This document shows, in pieces, positions 24,501-36,786 of a stretch of DNA of 64,000 nucleotides. How positions within the stretch are numbered: the stretch's first letter is position 1; each line of letters begins with the position of its first letter. The position numbers and the translations under genes are program-made. A model generated the notes under the pieces. That model saw nothing but the letters and a program-made list of their open reading frames with translations. It ran no database searches and was not told the origin of the DNA. This DNA is from Archilochus colubris (Eukaryota; Chordata; Aves; Apodiformes; Trochilidae): positions 26,599,505 to 26,663,504 of the forward strand of contig CM041115.1 in assembly GCA_023079485.1 (NCBI GenBank), read 5' to 3'.

Positions 24501-27500
24501 TTTATGCATTAGGAAGAAATTCTTTAGAGTTGGTGTGGTGACACTGGAAAAGGTTGCCCAGTGAGGCTGTGGATGCTTCATCCCTGGAAGTGCCAAGGCC
24601 AGGTTGGATCGGGCTTTGAGAAACCTGATCTAGTAGTAGGTGTCCCTGCCCATGAAGTGGGGTTGCCAGTGGATGATCTTTAAGATCCCTCCTAACTGAA
24701 GTCATTCTATGATTCTATAATGATTCTATGATGATTCTATGAAATGCAAGAAGGAATTAATATATCCATGTAAAGTACAGAAATTCTGCAATGATTCCTT
24801 TGGTATTGGTGCCTAAAAATTGTAATACTGAGGATTTTTTTTTGCCAGGCCTTTTGCAAGCAGATGGTTTTCAGCTACACAGCAAGTGACATTTAACTTA
24901 CGATTACATTTTAGTTACACAGGATAATGTTGTGTGATTACTTTTTTGGGCATCTTTTCTCAAATGTACATTAAATGTGACGCAATGTCTTAAATGTGAC
25001 ATTTCTCTCAAATGTACATCACATTTTTTAACTGGCAAGGACACTACTTAGGATGGACAGCTGAGTCTAGTTCAAATGATAAACACATAGGTATTCTGTC
25101 ACTCTTGGTCTGTTAATACTTGCTTTCATTAAGTGAATACTGTTGTATTTCATATCTATTAGCTGAAAAATATGCATTAAATTTATGAAAGCACAGAAAA
25201 AAAAAAGAATATGCCAATGAAACTTGACTTTCAGTGCACTGTTTCCTGTTGTTAGCACTATGGTCCACAAATTCTCTTGCTATGTCTAGTGGAAGGGGGG
25301 CTGTACTCCATTGATTCACTCAGGAAGGTTTCTGTCTTTTGAATTTCCTTCATTTTTGGATCATTCCTTTTGTGAAGTCATTCTGTAGTGCAAAAAAAGT
25401 CAGACAACAGAAATTTTAATATCGCTCTCAATCAGATCTATTTGCTAAATACTCATAAAATATTTATAACTTGTACTCTATAGGTTTTATGATTTTAAGG
25501 CATAGGTTTAGTTGGCAACAGTAGGCTATATCTCCATTATACTAATAGAAATTAACATATTATACATTAAAATATGTTCAGCAGTTTGTCAGGAAATTAG
25601 TTTTCTGAAAGTTATTTCAGTTATTTTGGTGTAAAATTTATGCGAGGTGATTCTATTAATGGTGACATTGGTCAAAGGAGATAGGTCTGGCAATGCCTCA
25701 TTATCAGATTCTTGGTGTGTCATGACAACTGTGTTTCTTTCTTCATCTGTAAAACCTGAGATAATAACATAAATTTATACCTGTAGAGATGCTTGCAAGA
25801 TTAATTACATAGGCTGATATCCAAAAAAGCATTTAAGTTAAATGAGTCTTGAAGTCTATAAATAGTTTTATTGAAATCAATATTATTCCTATACTTGAGA
25901 ACTTCCCTGGTTTAGTAGTTTAGTGCTTATGCAGTGTTCTGAGAAAGCAACGTATAGTAAAAATTCTTAGAAATGTAAACATGAATTCAAACATAAATTA
26001 AAGATTGGTCTCTCTTTATAATTGTTTTTTAATTTAACCTGGGGCTCTTTCCTGCATTTTCCTTCCTGATAAGCCAACAAAATAGATCTTACTTAGGCTG
26101 ATACTTCTATTTTGTAACAGTTAGTTTATATTTATATCCAGCTAAAAGCCGATAAAAGGAAAGGCTTTCTGTGAATGATTATGTGATTAAAAGAAAAAAA
26201 AATCTAATGTAGCTAAAATCAGATTCATTTAGGTAGTGTCTAAAACACTCAAAGAACTTCTAAATAGATGTATGGATTTTAGGCAGTGTCTGAACAAGCC
26301 ATGGGCCTATATCATATTTCTGTTCTGTGAAATCTGGTTACCTACATACCTGACAAAGTTTTTTGTTTGTATGTTTGTTTTTTAAGTAGTCACTTCTGGG
26401 CTTTTGAAAAAATACTGCTTGATGAGAAGTTTCTGTGCAGGGTGTGCAGAGACACATGCACTGTAATTACCAGCTATGTATGTATTTGCATTGCATCTTC
26501 AACTGATTTCTTCATGATTTATTTGAAGTTGAACTACAGTTCATTCAGGTTTTAAAATAACAAGTGATTATTGAAGTTGAGATGGGAAACAGAAATCTAG
26601 TGATCAAGTGTCATGTCTGACAGGTGGGTGCAGCACTGTCACGTGTCACAAAGTGAGCACAGCTCCCCAGGGGCTGGGGCCAAACCAAATATCACATCCC
26701 ACAGAGTGGGCATGGGTGGATTTCCCCAGAGTGGGACTCAACCCAGGGAGATTCAGACTGGACCCCCTTGCTTTCTAAACTCCTTCAGGGAGGAACATGT
26801 GTGCATCTGGGCCCAATCCTTCTCCTCCTTTAATTAATCTCTTTTAACAACTCATTCAGCAAGGTTAAGTTTGGGAATTCTCTGCATGTTACTCAGTAGT
26901 AAGATTATTACCCAGGAGGTTTGTATAAAAGCACAACTTTACTTAAAAGTGAGTAAGATTATAAAGCTTGTGAGATTACAACTAGCAGAATTATAAATGA
27001 TGGTACTTTCAAAGCAATGGATTACAATTTAGCAAAATGTAAGGCAATTGTCAAAACAACAGGTTACAGCTAACAAAACAGCAACAGCATTAAAACTTAG
27101 TTTCTTGCACAGCCAGGTGTTCACTTGGGCCCCTCCAGATGAGATGGCACAGCAATAACCCTGATTTCTGTGCATGTGCCCTCTCCAGTGTCTTTACCCG
27201 GGGCACACACAAGATGTCACTCTGCCTCTGCAGGGCACAGCTTGCCTGCCCCTGTCCCTTATGGAATAAGGACAGTGTCCTGCCTGTCAGGGTGGCATCA
27301 GACAGAGCTCCCCTTGCAAGGACAGTGTTCAGCTGATGGGGATGGCCACTGAAGGAGGGGCTGCTCTTGTGAGAATAGGGCCCCGTTTATCAGGGTGGTT
27401 ACCCAAAGGAGGGTTTCTCCTTGAGAGAACAGAGTCCAGATGGCTATTGAATGAGGCCTCCACCCGAGTGCAATCTCCATTGTGTCAGGATGGCTGTTTT

Positions 27501-30500
27501 GAGAAAAATATTCTTTTGTGGATTCTACACCAAGGCTCACCCTTTTTACTTGAGGGGTAGCTGACACACTTTGTGGGGTCAGCAGTATTTTTACCTTATC
27601 GTGTCCTGTTTCCAGTGAATTTTCATTGTAATTCACCATTGTTTTATTGAATTTATGTATGTCCATAGAGGTGACTTTTATTGTTCTTTCTATTATAAAA
27701 AGCAAAACTGTGAGGAAAAATACATTTTTTCCTATTTTTGTGAAAATATAATGTAACATTCTTTTTCTGTTAATTTTTTAAGATTTTCTTGGGACACTGA
27801 AAGAAATTCTTCCTAACCTGGAGAAAGATCTTAGTGTTTGGATAATGACCAAAGCCTCCACTTTTCCAAGTGTGCATACTCTTCTAGACAAAATAGAGGC
27901 TGCATCTGAAGACCCTGTTCCCATTAATCGACGCTCTGCCAACAACCTGAAGTCGTCTGTTTTATATATATTTACTTCAGGAACAACAGGTACAGCTCAG
28001 TTAAAGAGTTCTATAGTTTCCTTCGGCTTTCATCTAAAAACTTGATTTTCCATAGCTCTAATCTTCTTGATCAGCTATTCATAGTAGAATACCGTAGTTC
28101 TTGCATATAAGCATTATTCATTATATCCTATTTCTTTTCAGTGACTGTTTATAGCCAGTGGTTTATAGGCTTGTCTTCTTTTTGTTTTCCTGCTGCACTA
28201 AGCTTTTCCTCTTATTAATTCACAGCTAAGATGTTTATAAAAAATTTTGCTTTTTGGGCAGTTTTACAATAATAGATATTATTTTTTATCATATACCACT
28301 ACGCAGCTAATATAGTCATGTATAGAACTTTGTAACTAGAACTTTGAAAAACAACCTTCAAACAAGCAGACGGACATTTGCGTTGTCTTCCTTAAGTCAT
28401 GTTCTATTCAGGACACTAAAGAAACAGAAAATAGGATTAAGCTACTGGCATTTTAGTTTAGAAACAGATGGCTGAATATATTAGCAGTGCTCCTGCAGCT
28501 AAGAAGCTAAGATTTTAAAAATCCTGATCACTGACATGAAAAGCAAGATGATGTTAAGATAAACAGATTTAGTCACAAGAAGATTTAAATGAAGGTGTGT
28601 TTTATGGCTTTGTTTTCTCATACAAATAATTATTAAATTTATTTGCTTCAGCTTCTAGGGAAAAGCTAGGAAACAAAAATGTCAGTCTAGAATAAAAATT
28701 TAGTAGTGTATAAGTAACGTCAAGAGGTCAGGTATATCTGTAAACACTACTAATATAAATATGGCTGAGCTGGCTGGGTAAAAGTAAGGAGTTTTTACAA
28801 AAATACAGAATTTCCAAGGTACAAGGACTTTGTTCATGTAACTGCATTTGAATATTAGTGTGAAGTCTCAAGTTCTAGTATGTAGAATTAAAATATTTTT
28901 TAAATGCTTGTATGTACTACAGCATACATAGAAGATGTAATAATTCACATTTTATTTATATTATGCCCCATGTAATAAAAATAACAAGGTTTGTTTAGTA
29001 TGAAGAGTATGGAATGACATTCTAGTCAAAAGTAATGGAACATTTTAACAGTTTTTGATAAAGAAACAGCATAGTGTTGCTTCTAAAATCAATGACAGGT
29101 AAACTCAGTTAAAAGAAAAAAGTATCTTGCACAGTGTGTATTCAGCTGCCTGTACAAGCATAAGAAAAAAACCAAAAGTGTAGAACACTTCTTGCTGTAA
29201 GTCGTTCATTGCCAACACAGTTTATTGCCTTTTGTCTTTAGTGTAACAGGTTTTAAAATAACATTTAAGTGTAGCTAGACTCTCCATAGATCACGTTTCT
29301 AGTTCATATCTCAAATAAATCTTCAAGTGAGTGGTAGCTTTGTTATAATAGTTGATAAAGCTTTCCGAATCATCAAGTTTTTTGATTTTTAACAGTCTAT
29401 CATCAGGAGTCAGCCTGAAATTCTTCTGTGTATGAAATAGCATTCATGGAGCAAATCCACATAATCTATTCAATAACTACAAGAGTAGTAGTCTAAGAAG
29501 CTCTCGCATGTGAATCTGTATGTTCCTGAACAGAAATTCCGATCTTAACCTGGAGAAACTAATTTGGAAAAACATAAATGAAGTACACTTTTTGCTGGAA
29601 TTTGTATGGGGTTGTGTGTTGCTGATTTTTTTTTTTAGCTCTACATAATCTACATAGTCTTCATAAAACAAATAAGTAGACTTGGATGTACGCATTTTAG
29701 ACAAGCACCCACTACAGTATATGCTTCATGTAGATCCCATTCTTAATTGCTTTAGAGATCTAGTGTGCGGCCTCTTTATGTTAAAACAAGTCCATATAAT
29801 TCCATATGTACAGTACCTGCTTGTGGCCCTTTGTCTGCCCTATATAATTTGATAGTGTGATAAACATAGAGTTCCTTCATGCTTCTACCTGTTTGAATTG
29901 ACTTGACATCAGATTAAATAACTAACAGATGAGTTTACAAATTGGTTTATGTATCTTTATGTGTCGAGAACAAATATGCAATCCTGTATTAATGGTTATC
30001 TAAACAGATGGCTAGAAATTTGATTATGGGACAAAGAATTTATTCTTTTATGATTTTAGAGACCATATACAGGAATAATTGAAAAAGAAAGAAAGAAAAG
30101 AAAAAGGAAAAAATTATTTTGAAGAGAAACCTTATGCATGGTTTTGTGTATTCATTACAGGTCTTCCAAAGGCTGCAATCATCAGTCACTTGCAGACTCT
30201 TAAAGGAGCTGCTGGGCTCTGGGCTTTTGGTGCTACTGCAGAAGACATAATTTATATTACTCTGCCTCTTTATCACAGCGCAGCATCTCTTCTTGGCATT
30301 GGTGGATGTATTGAGTTGGGTAGGGCTTGTTTCATTTAATTGTGTTGTTAATATAGAATTTTATAAAAATGTATAAAACACACTTAGGTTCCCTGGCATT
30401 AGGGAAACCAATGCTTTGTTGAAATCAAATGAATTGTCTTTTTGAAATAGCTCTGTACTTCTGTATTTTGGGGTGGGAGGTGTTGTGATAGCAAAGAATC

Positions 30501-33500
30501 TCTTACAAGCTATGTGTGGAGCTGTCTGGAGAACTATTTATAGTAATTTGTGTCACAAATGTTTTTACTTTCTTTTATATTTAGCTAAAAGGAATTTAAA
30601 GACATTTGTAATATTTTGGCATTGTAGAAACTGTATTATTATATTTACAGACTAAGCACTGTATGGTGGAATAGAATCATAGAATCATCATGGTTAGAAA
30701 GGACCTTCAGAATTACTGAGTCCAACCATCAGTCCTACATCACTTTAACCACTAAATCATCTCCTGAAGCACAACTACCCATTTTTTAATATTCCCAGGG
30801 ATAGCAACTCCACCACCTCCCTGGGCAACGAGTTCCAAAACTTCACCACTCTTTCAGAAGAAATTTTTCCTAGTATCTAGCCTGAACCTTCCCTGGCACA
30901 ACTAGACTCCATTTCCTCTTGTCCTATCACTAGTCACTAGCGAGAAGAGGCCAACATCCACCTCACAACAGCCTCCTTTCAGGGAGTTGTAGAGAGCAAT
31001 AATGTCTCCCCTCAGCCTCCTCTTCTCTAGGCTGAATAGCCCCAGCTCCTTCAGCCTCTCCTTGTAAGACCTGTTCTCCAGACTACTAATCAGCCAAGTT
31101 ACTCTTCTCTGCACCATCTTCAGAACCTTGATATCTTTCCTATGCTCTGACGCCCAAAACTGCACACAGTAATAGAGGTGTGGCCACACCAAAGCTGAGG
31201 ACAAGAGTAAGATCACCTCCCTGGCCCTGCAAGTCACACTAATCTTCTTTATAAAAGCCAGGGTGCCATTTGCTTTCTTGGCCACCTGAGCACAATGCTG
31301 GCTGATGTTTAGCTCCCCCAGCTCGCTTTCTGCTGGGCAGCTCTTCAGCCACTCCTCTTCAGGCACTGGTGGGGGTTGTTGTGGCTGAAGTGCAGGACCC
31401 AACATTTGGCCTTGTTGAAACTCATACTGTTGGCTTTGGCCCATCCATTAAACCTTTCTACATCCCTCTGCAGACCATCTCTGGCCTCAGACAGATCAAC
31501 ACTTCCACCCAGTTTAGTGCTGTCTGCAAATTTACTGAGGGTGCACTCTGTACCTTCACCCAGATCAACGGTAAAGATGTTAAACAGGAGCAGTCCCAGC
31601 TTTGAGCCGTGGGTGAAACCACTTGTGACTGGTTGCTGGCTGGATTTAACTCCATTTAACACCACTCTTTGGACTAAGCCACTTCACTTAAAAGTGGAAG
31701 CATTTCTACTTTTCACTATGAAATCTCAGAGGATAGGGGGATCCTTCCAGCCCAAGGCAGGGTATTTTGGTATGTTAATGATGAAAGTTCATAGTAAATT
31801 TAACTAGTCATTGCTTTCTAGTATCTGTTTTACTCAAGGGTAGAGATGTTAGTAGTTTGCATCATCCATTCTACTCTTCCCACCAAATAAGCTCAGTAAA
31901 TGCTCCTTCCATCAGTCATGCTGACCAGCCTTTTTCAACATCATTGAAACAGGAACTTGCAAGCTTGCATGTGGTTTTGAGGGATAAATGAATAAGAAAT
32001 TAAATCTACATTTAGATTTAGATTCACTGCATCAGTGAATTAGATTATTCTGTCTAACTGAAGACATTCTATAGTAAAATTGTTATTTAGTCAGTTATTG
32101 TTAGTCAGTTATTTAGTAACTGAATCATATTTTCACTGATTAAACTGCTGATTAAAGGCTGCTGCCAAGGGGAGCTGTTCTGAGCTTGGTCTAGCCTGCA
32201 GCTGAATGGCAGGTCTTGGTAAACATGGGAAGTTTGGGGACGGTTTTCCTGAGGCAGGGACATGCCAGACAAGCCAGAGCACCTGATTCCACCCCACCTA
32301 TGAAAAGTGGCCTGGGGCACATGAATGACCAGAGTGGGGCACGAGAGTTTGCATGGTGGTTCGCACAGGGGAGGTGCCAAAACTCTGCCAGTTCCACCAG
32401 GGAGAGATGGTATGCACTCAGCATAAAGCCACAGCCTCTCTGAACTCTGAGCCCACCTTGTCTGAGGCAGCTTCCCAGACAGAGCTCCAGAGGAAAACAT
32501 TGCTACCCAGGCTGCAGACTGTGTCCTGCTGAAACACCAATCCAGGATGGCAGCAGTGAGCACTCCTCTGGGAGATGTGTCCAGATAGATTAAGTCTTCT
32601 TCTTAGTGATGGTGCTCTTGAGGGGAGGTGAGTAGGTGGAGGAGTATCAGGGAGTGAGAGAGAGAGAGAGATGGATATGAAAAAACTTCATCCTACCTTC
32701 TCTAGAGGCGGGCCCAACAGATAGGACATGATAAGGAGGATTCCTTATGCTCTCTCCACTGTATGGTAAAACAGTGACCTAAGGATAGGGGACAATGGCA
32801 AAAAATTCCTGCCCAGCTGATCTAGTTGATTCTCTAAAGAAAAAAAGACGGGTCATTATTGTAGGTATCACCCTATCTGCTTGACATGCAGACCTGGCCC
32901 ACTTCTTAGGTAAGTCTGCTGCTTTTCTGGGGGCCAGGCTAAGCCTGTGACAAGAAAACTTCCTAACCTGATGTATCCCTCAGATTATCATCCATTAGTG
33001 ATTTTTCATGTAGGGAGCAATGCAGTTGGTACTAGAAGTCTGAGGGCAATCAAGAAAGAATTCAGGTACAACTGGTTAAGGGACTGGAAACACAAGTAGT
33101 GGTTCTTTTTATCCCTCCAGATGTAGGGAATGATGAGGGAAGAATCAGGAAGACCCATCAGAATATTACCTGATTCTGAGCCTGGTGTCACTGGGAGGAT
33201 TTGGGTTTTTTTGTGATCGTGAGTCAGTATACAGACCTTCTGGCAACAGGTGGGTTAAACCTGTCGCAAAGGGGGAGAAGGATTTTGGCACAGGAGTTTG
33301 CAGGGCTCACTGAAAGGGCTTTAAACCAGATTTGAATGGGGAGGGGATAAATCCAGACTTGCTAAGGGCCAAGGCTGGGGGAAGCTTACACCAAATTTAA
33401 GATAGCATAAAAATACTGAAAGAAAATGCACTGTTTACACACAACTCACCCCTCTTCCCTTCACCACCACTGTAACAACTGAAATTCTCCATGATGATTT

Positions 33501-36500
33501 TCTTCTTTAACATTGTTCAGTCCATGTGTTGCCCATTACCTCTGCTAGTTATTATCATTATCTCAAACTCCTCATGCCCCAAATTTTTTTTCTTACTCGG
33601 ACGATCTTTATATAAAGTTTAAAAGGCATCAACATGAGACACTATTACATTTTTCAAATTGGTAGCAAAACACCATCAACAGTATTAAATTGCAAAGACT
33701 TATTCTGTCTGTAAGACCCATTTTCCTGCCAAATTTCACATTATGTAATTTATATTGTGGTCACTATTGATTACATTATCATCTTATTTGTCTTTAGTCA
33801 TGGGGGCCCTTCCAAATTTACTCCAGTTATTAAGAATACAACCTAAAGGAGACCAAGAGGAGACAGTTGAGGGTAAACTTGATCCCATGTTTCCAAAAAG
33901 GAATTTTCTTACCCACTTCCCCATGTGTGCTTTCACACACAGTTCTAACCCCCTGTCAGTAATGATTGTTTCCCCCCTGCCAATTATCAGGCACATGCAC
34001 AATTTTCCTACTAATTTGTACTTAGCAGTATGGCTGAGGTGGAGTCTTATCCATATAGGATTTACCCAGCTCATATGAGATCAATACTCGCTGTTCACTG
34101 CCTTTATTTACCTCTTTCTCTCTTATTCAAATATCTTTTTCTGGCCTTGCACTGCTGAGTTCCTTACCACCTGACAACAGAGGGGGTTCAGAGGAGTCCC
34201 TGGTCAACAGGTCAGTGTGCACTGGAGTACACAAACACACACAGTCTGATTCAACCCTCTCTTCTCAGGAACAGCAAGATGAGCTGAGCAAGGACTTCTG
34301 GCCATCCTGTCTGGGTAGCCAAAAATGCTGCTCCAAATTTGGGTTCTTTTAAAATGTGGTGTGCAAAACCAATTTATACACAGGATTAAGATATTAATTT
34401 TATTCCAGTTCTGCACAGAAGGGGGTGCTAAGAGATAGTTCACACAGGTAGAACACCTTTATGATACAGAATTTCTTTTATACACCAAAAAATGCAAAGT
34501 TACCTTATCTCTAAGTGTACTGATATTAATCTACATTATCAGTTAACTAGTTCCTTGCTTCCCCTTAAAGTGTTAACACTTCTGCTTTTCCCTACACATG
34601 CTCATAAGGTAGGAGGCTTTTTTGAGTAGGGACTTCCTCTGGCCTAAAGAGGGTATTTATTATGTTAAAGAAGTTAGCTCACAGTTAAGCTTAGTTAGTT
34701 ACTGTTTCCTAATATCTGCATTAGTTAGTGCTCAAGGCTAAAGACATTAGTGATTAGCATCTTTCATTCAACTCTTCTTCACACCAAGATAAGCTCAGAA
34801 CACATCCACTTAGTGACCAATGGGGTCATGCTGACCTGTCTTTTTTGACACCACTGCCCCTTCCTTCTTACAGGGGAAAACTCCTCACATTCTTCCCCTG
34901 CTCCAGCATTGGGTCCATCCCACGGGAGAGAATCCATGAACTCCTTTGACATGAGTCCCTCCCATGAGGCATGGTCCCTCAGAAACAGATTGCTCCAGTG
35001 TGGGCTACCCACAGTCACAGCATTCTTTGGGCACAGTCAGCTCCCCTGGCATGGGGTCTTCCAGGCCTGCAGGTCCACATCTGCTCCACTATGGTCCTTC
35101 ATGGGCTGCTTCACTGTGATCCTTCATGGGCTGCATGGGGACAGCCTGCCATTGCATCATGAGCTGCAGGGGAATCTCTGCTGTGGTGTCCCTCCTCAGT
35201 CTGGTATCTCTGTTCAGACATTATTCTCACCTCTTCTTTTTCTGTTCCCCATGCAGGTCTTTGAAGCAGTTTCCTTTCCCTTGTCTTAAATACGTTAATT
35301 GCAGAGGTGTTATAGCCACTGATGATGGGCTCAGCCTTGACCAGAAGTGGGTCTGAATTTTGGAGCCAGGGGAGCTTCTCACAGGAGCCACCCCTGTGGC
35401 CCTTCTGCTGCTACTGAAGCCATGACACACAAACCCAACATGAATACCAACAAAGAGAATCTGTCTTCTTGGTTTTAACCTCTTATCTATCCTTCTGCTC
35501 ATGAAGGAGGGTACTGGGTGCATCTCTCTTCTTTGTCTATCAGGTCTGAACACATGTTCTAATGAAACAGCTTAAGTACCAAAGTGTTCTCTGAACAAAG
35601 CTGTTCTTGGTTTCTCCCATGCCCAATATTGTAGAAATAGTAAACATAGGAAGCTAAGCTGCCATATAGAGAAAATGCTTCATTTCCTTTTCTACTGTTT
35701 CTATAAAGGTGCAACTTGTGTGTTAAAAAAGAAGTTCTCAGCCAGTCAGTTTTGGAGTGACTGCAAAAAGTACAATGTGACTGTCATCCAGTACATTGGA
35801 GAGCTTTGCCGCTACCTTTGCAGCCAGCCAGAGGTAAGTGGATCCAAAAATACAGCTATTCATTTCTAAGAGCTACGTACAGTTATTGTTCTTGATGTGG
35901 TTATGTTAAAACGGAAATAAAAATGTAATAAGCCTGTCCCTCTGGCTTTCTTTTTATGTGGGGTTCTTCAAATATTTGGTGCTCTGTAGACTGCAAAAGA
36001 AACCCAAACACCTTGAATCATGAGGTGCTGATGTATTAAAAAAAAAAAATAAAAATTAAAATTTCGAGACTACAAACTGATTCATTATCACTTGATGGAA
36101 CTGAATTATTCCTTGAATATGGTTCTTTTCCTCTAGCAGTCTATGGTGTGATGGCTATCTAGATGGTATCAAATGCGAAGTATGATGAACCTGTTCTAAT
36201 TACCAAGTATAGCTGACTTGAGTTAACTGAATTAACTCTTAATCTTGCTATTTTCCTTTATGTGTCTCCGTCTACCCACTGACAATAGAGAAAGTCCAAT
36301 ACGTTCAGGCTAAGGTAACATGAAAAAACATTCATAGTCCAGTATAAATTAGAATTCATCTTCCTAATGCTTACAATCTTATGAGCAACAGGTTGCCCTA
36401 TTGTGTTTCAGTAACAAATCCAAAATGTTAAACGATACATTACCTTAGCTGGCTAATCATTTTAATAAATTACTTAACAGTTACTTATGATAATAAAGAA

Positions 36501-36752
36501 CTTTTATTTTGAATACTAAATAAAAATATATAACAGCATCTAATTACCTTTATAACATTAAGCAAAAAGAACAAAAATGTACAGAAGCTGGATGCAATGC
36601 CACTGGTAGGCATGCATGCCTCAGCAAAGAGAATGTTCTTGAATTAAAAAGGGCATAGCTGATGACCAGCACTGGCTGCGATGTGAAACCAGAGTAGTGA
36701 TATCTTTCTCCCTTTTCCCTTTGTTTCTTTTCTTTCTTATTCTTCTTCTCTG

Positions 36753-36786
<34 letters not shown>

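Larger units (their letters stand above)
18545..27782 (+). other. SLC27A6: Intron 1 of SLC27A6 (9.2 kb)
   Basis: The donor is GTAGGG and the acceptor TTTTTTAAG, a rather A-ended tract. It contains a perfect 10-bp-arm hairpin at 18801-18828, a CR1 tail at 22035-22135, a longer CR1 at 23795-24745 and F1 copy B at 26609-27570. Stretches 18830-22030, 22140-23790 and 24750-26600 show no gene or recognised repeat apart from GTTTGG-type low complexity near 22310-22370. Confidence 0.8.
30320..35708 (+). other. SLC27A6: Intron 3 of SLC27A6 (5.4 kb), repeat-rich
   Basis: Donor GTAGGG, acceptor TCTATAAAG with a T/C-rich tract. It holds an antisense CR1 (30668-31672), two F3 copies (31695-31940 and 34571-34850), a CR1-like ORF1 fragment (32840-33370) and F2 (34851-35441). 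The intervals 31941-32839 and 33371-34570 are probably repeat-derived (a GAGA run sits near 32656-32672) but I cannot name them. Confidence 0.75.

Noticed and set aside
26609..27570. Target-site duplication around F1 copy B
   Set aside because: The bases next to TGTCATG on the left (ATCAAG) and after CTGACA on the right (CACTTT) do not match, so neither end is confirmed.
30079..30339. 86-codon frame starting before exon 3
   Set aside because: Only the part from 30161 is coding; the preceding Lys/Glu-rich stretch is intron, with a good acceptor at 30151-30160.
34909..35289. 126-codon frame in the F2 repeat
   Set aside because: The region aligns with another dispersed F2 copy at 43 kb in which the frame is not kept.
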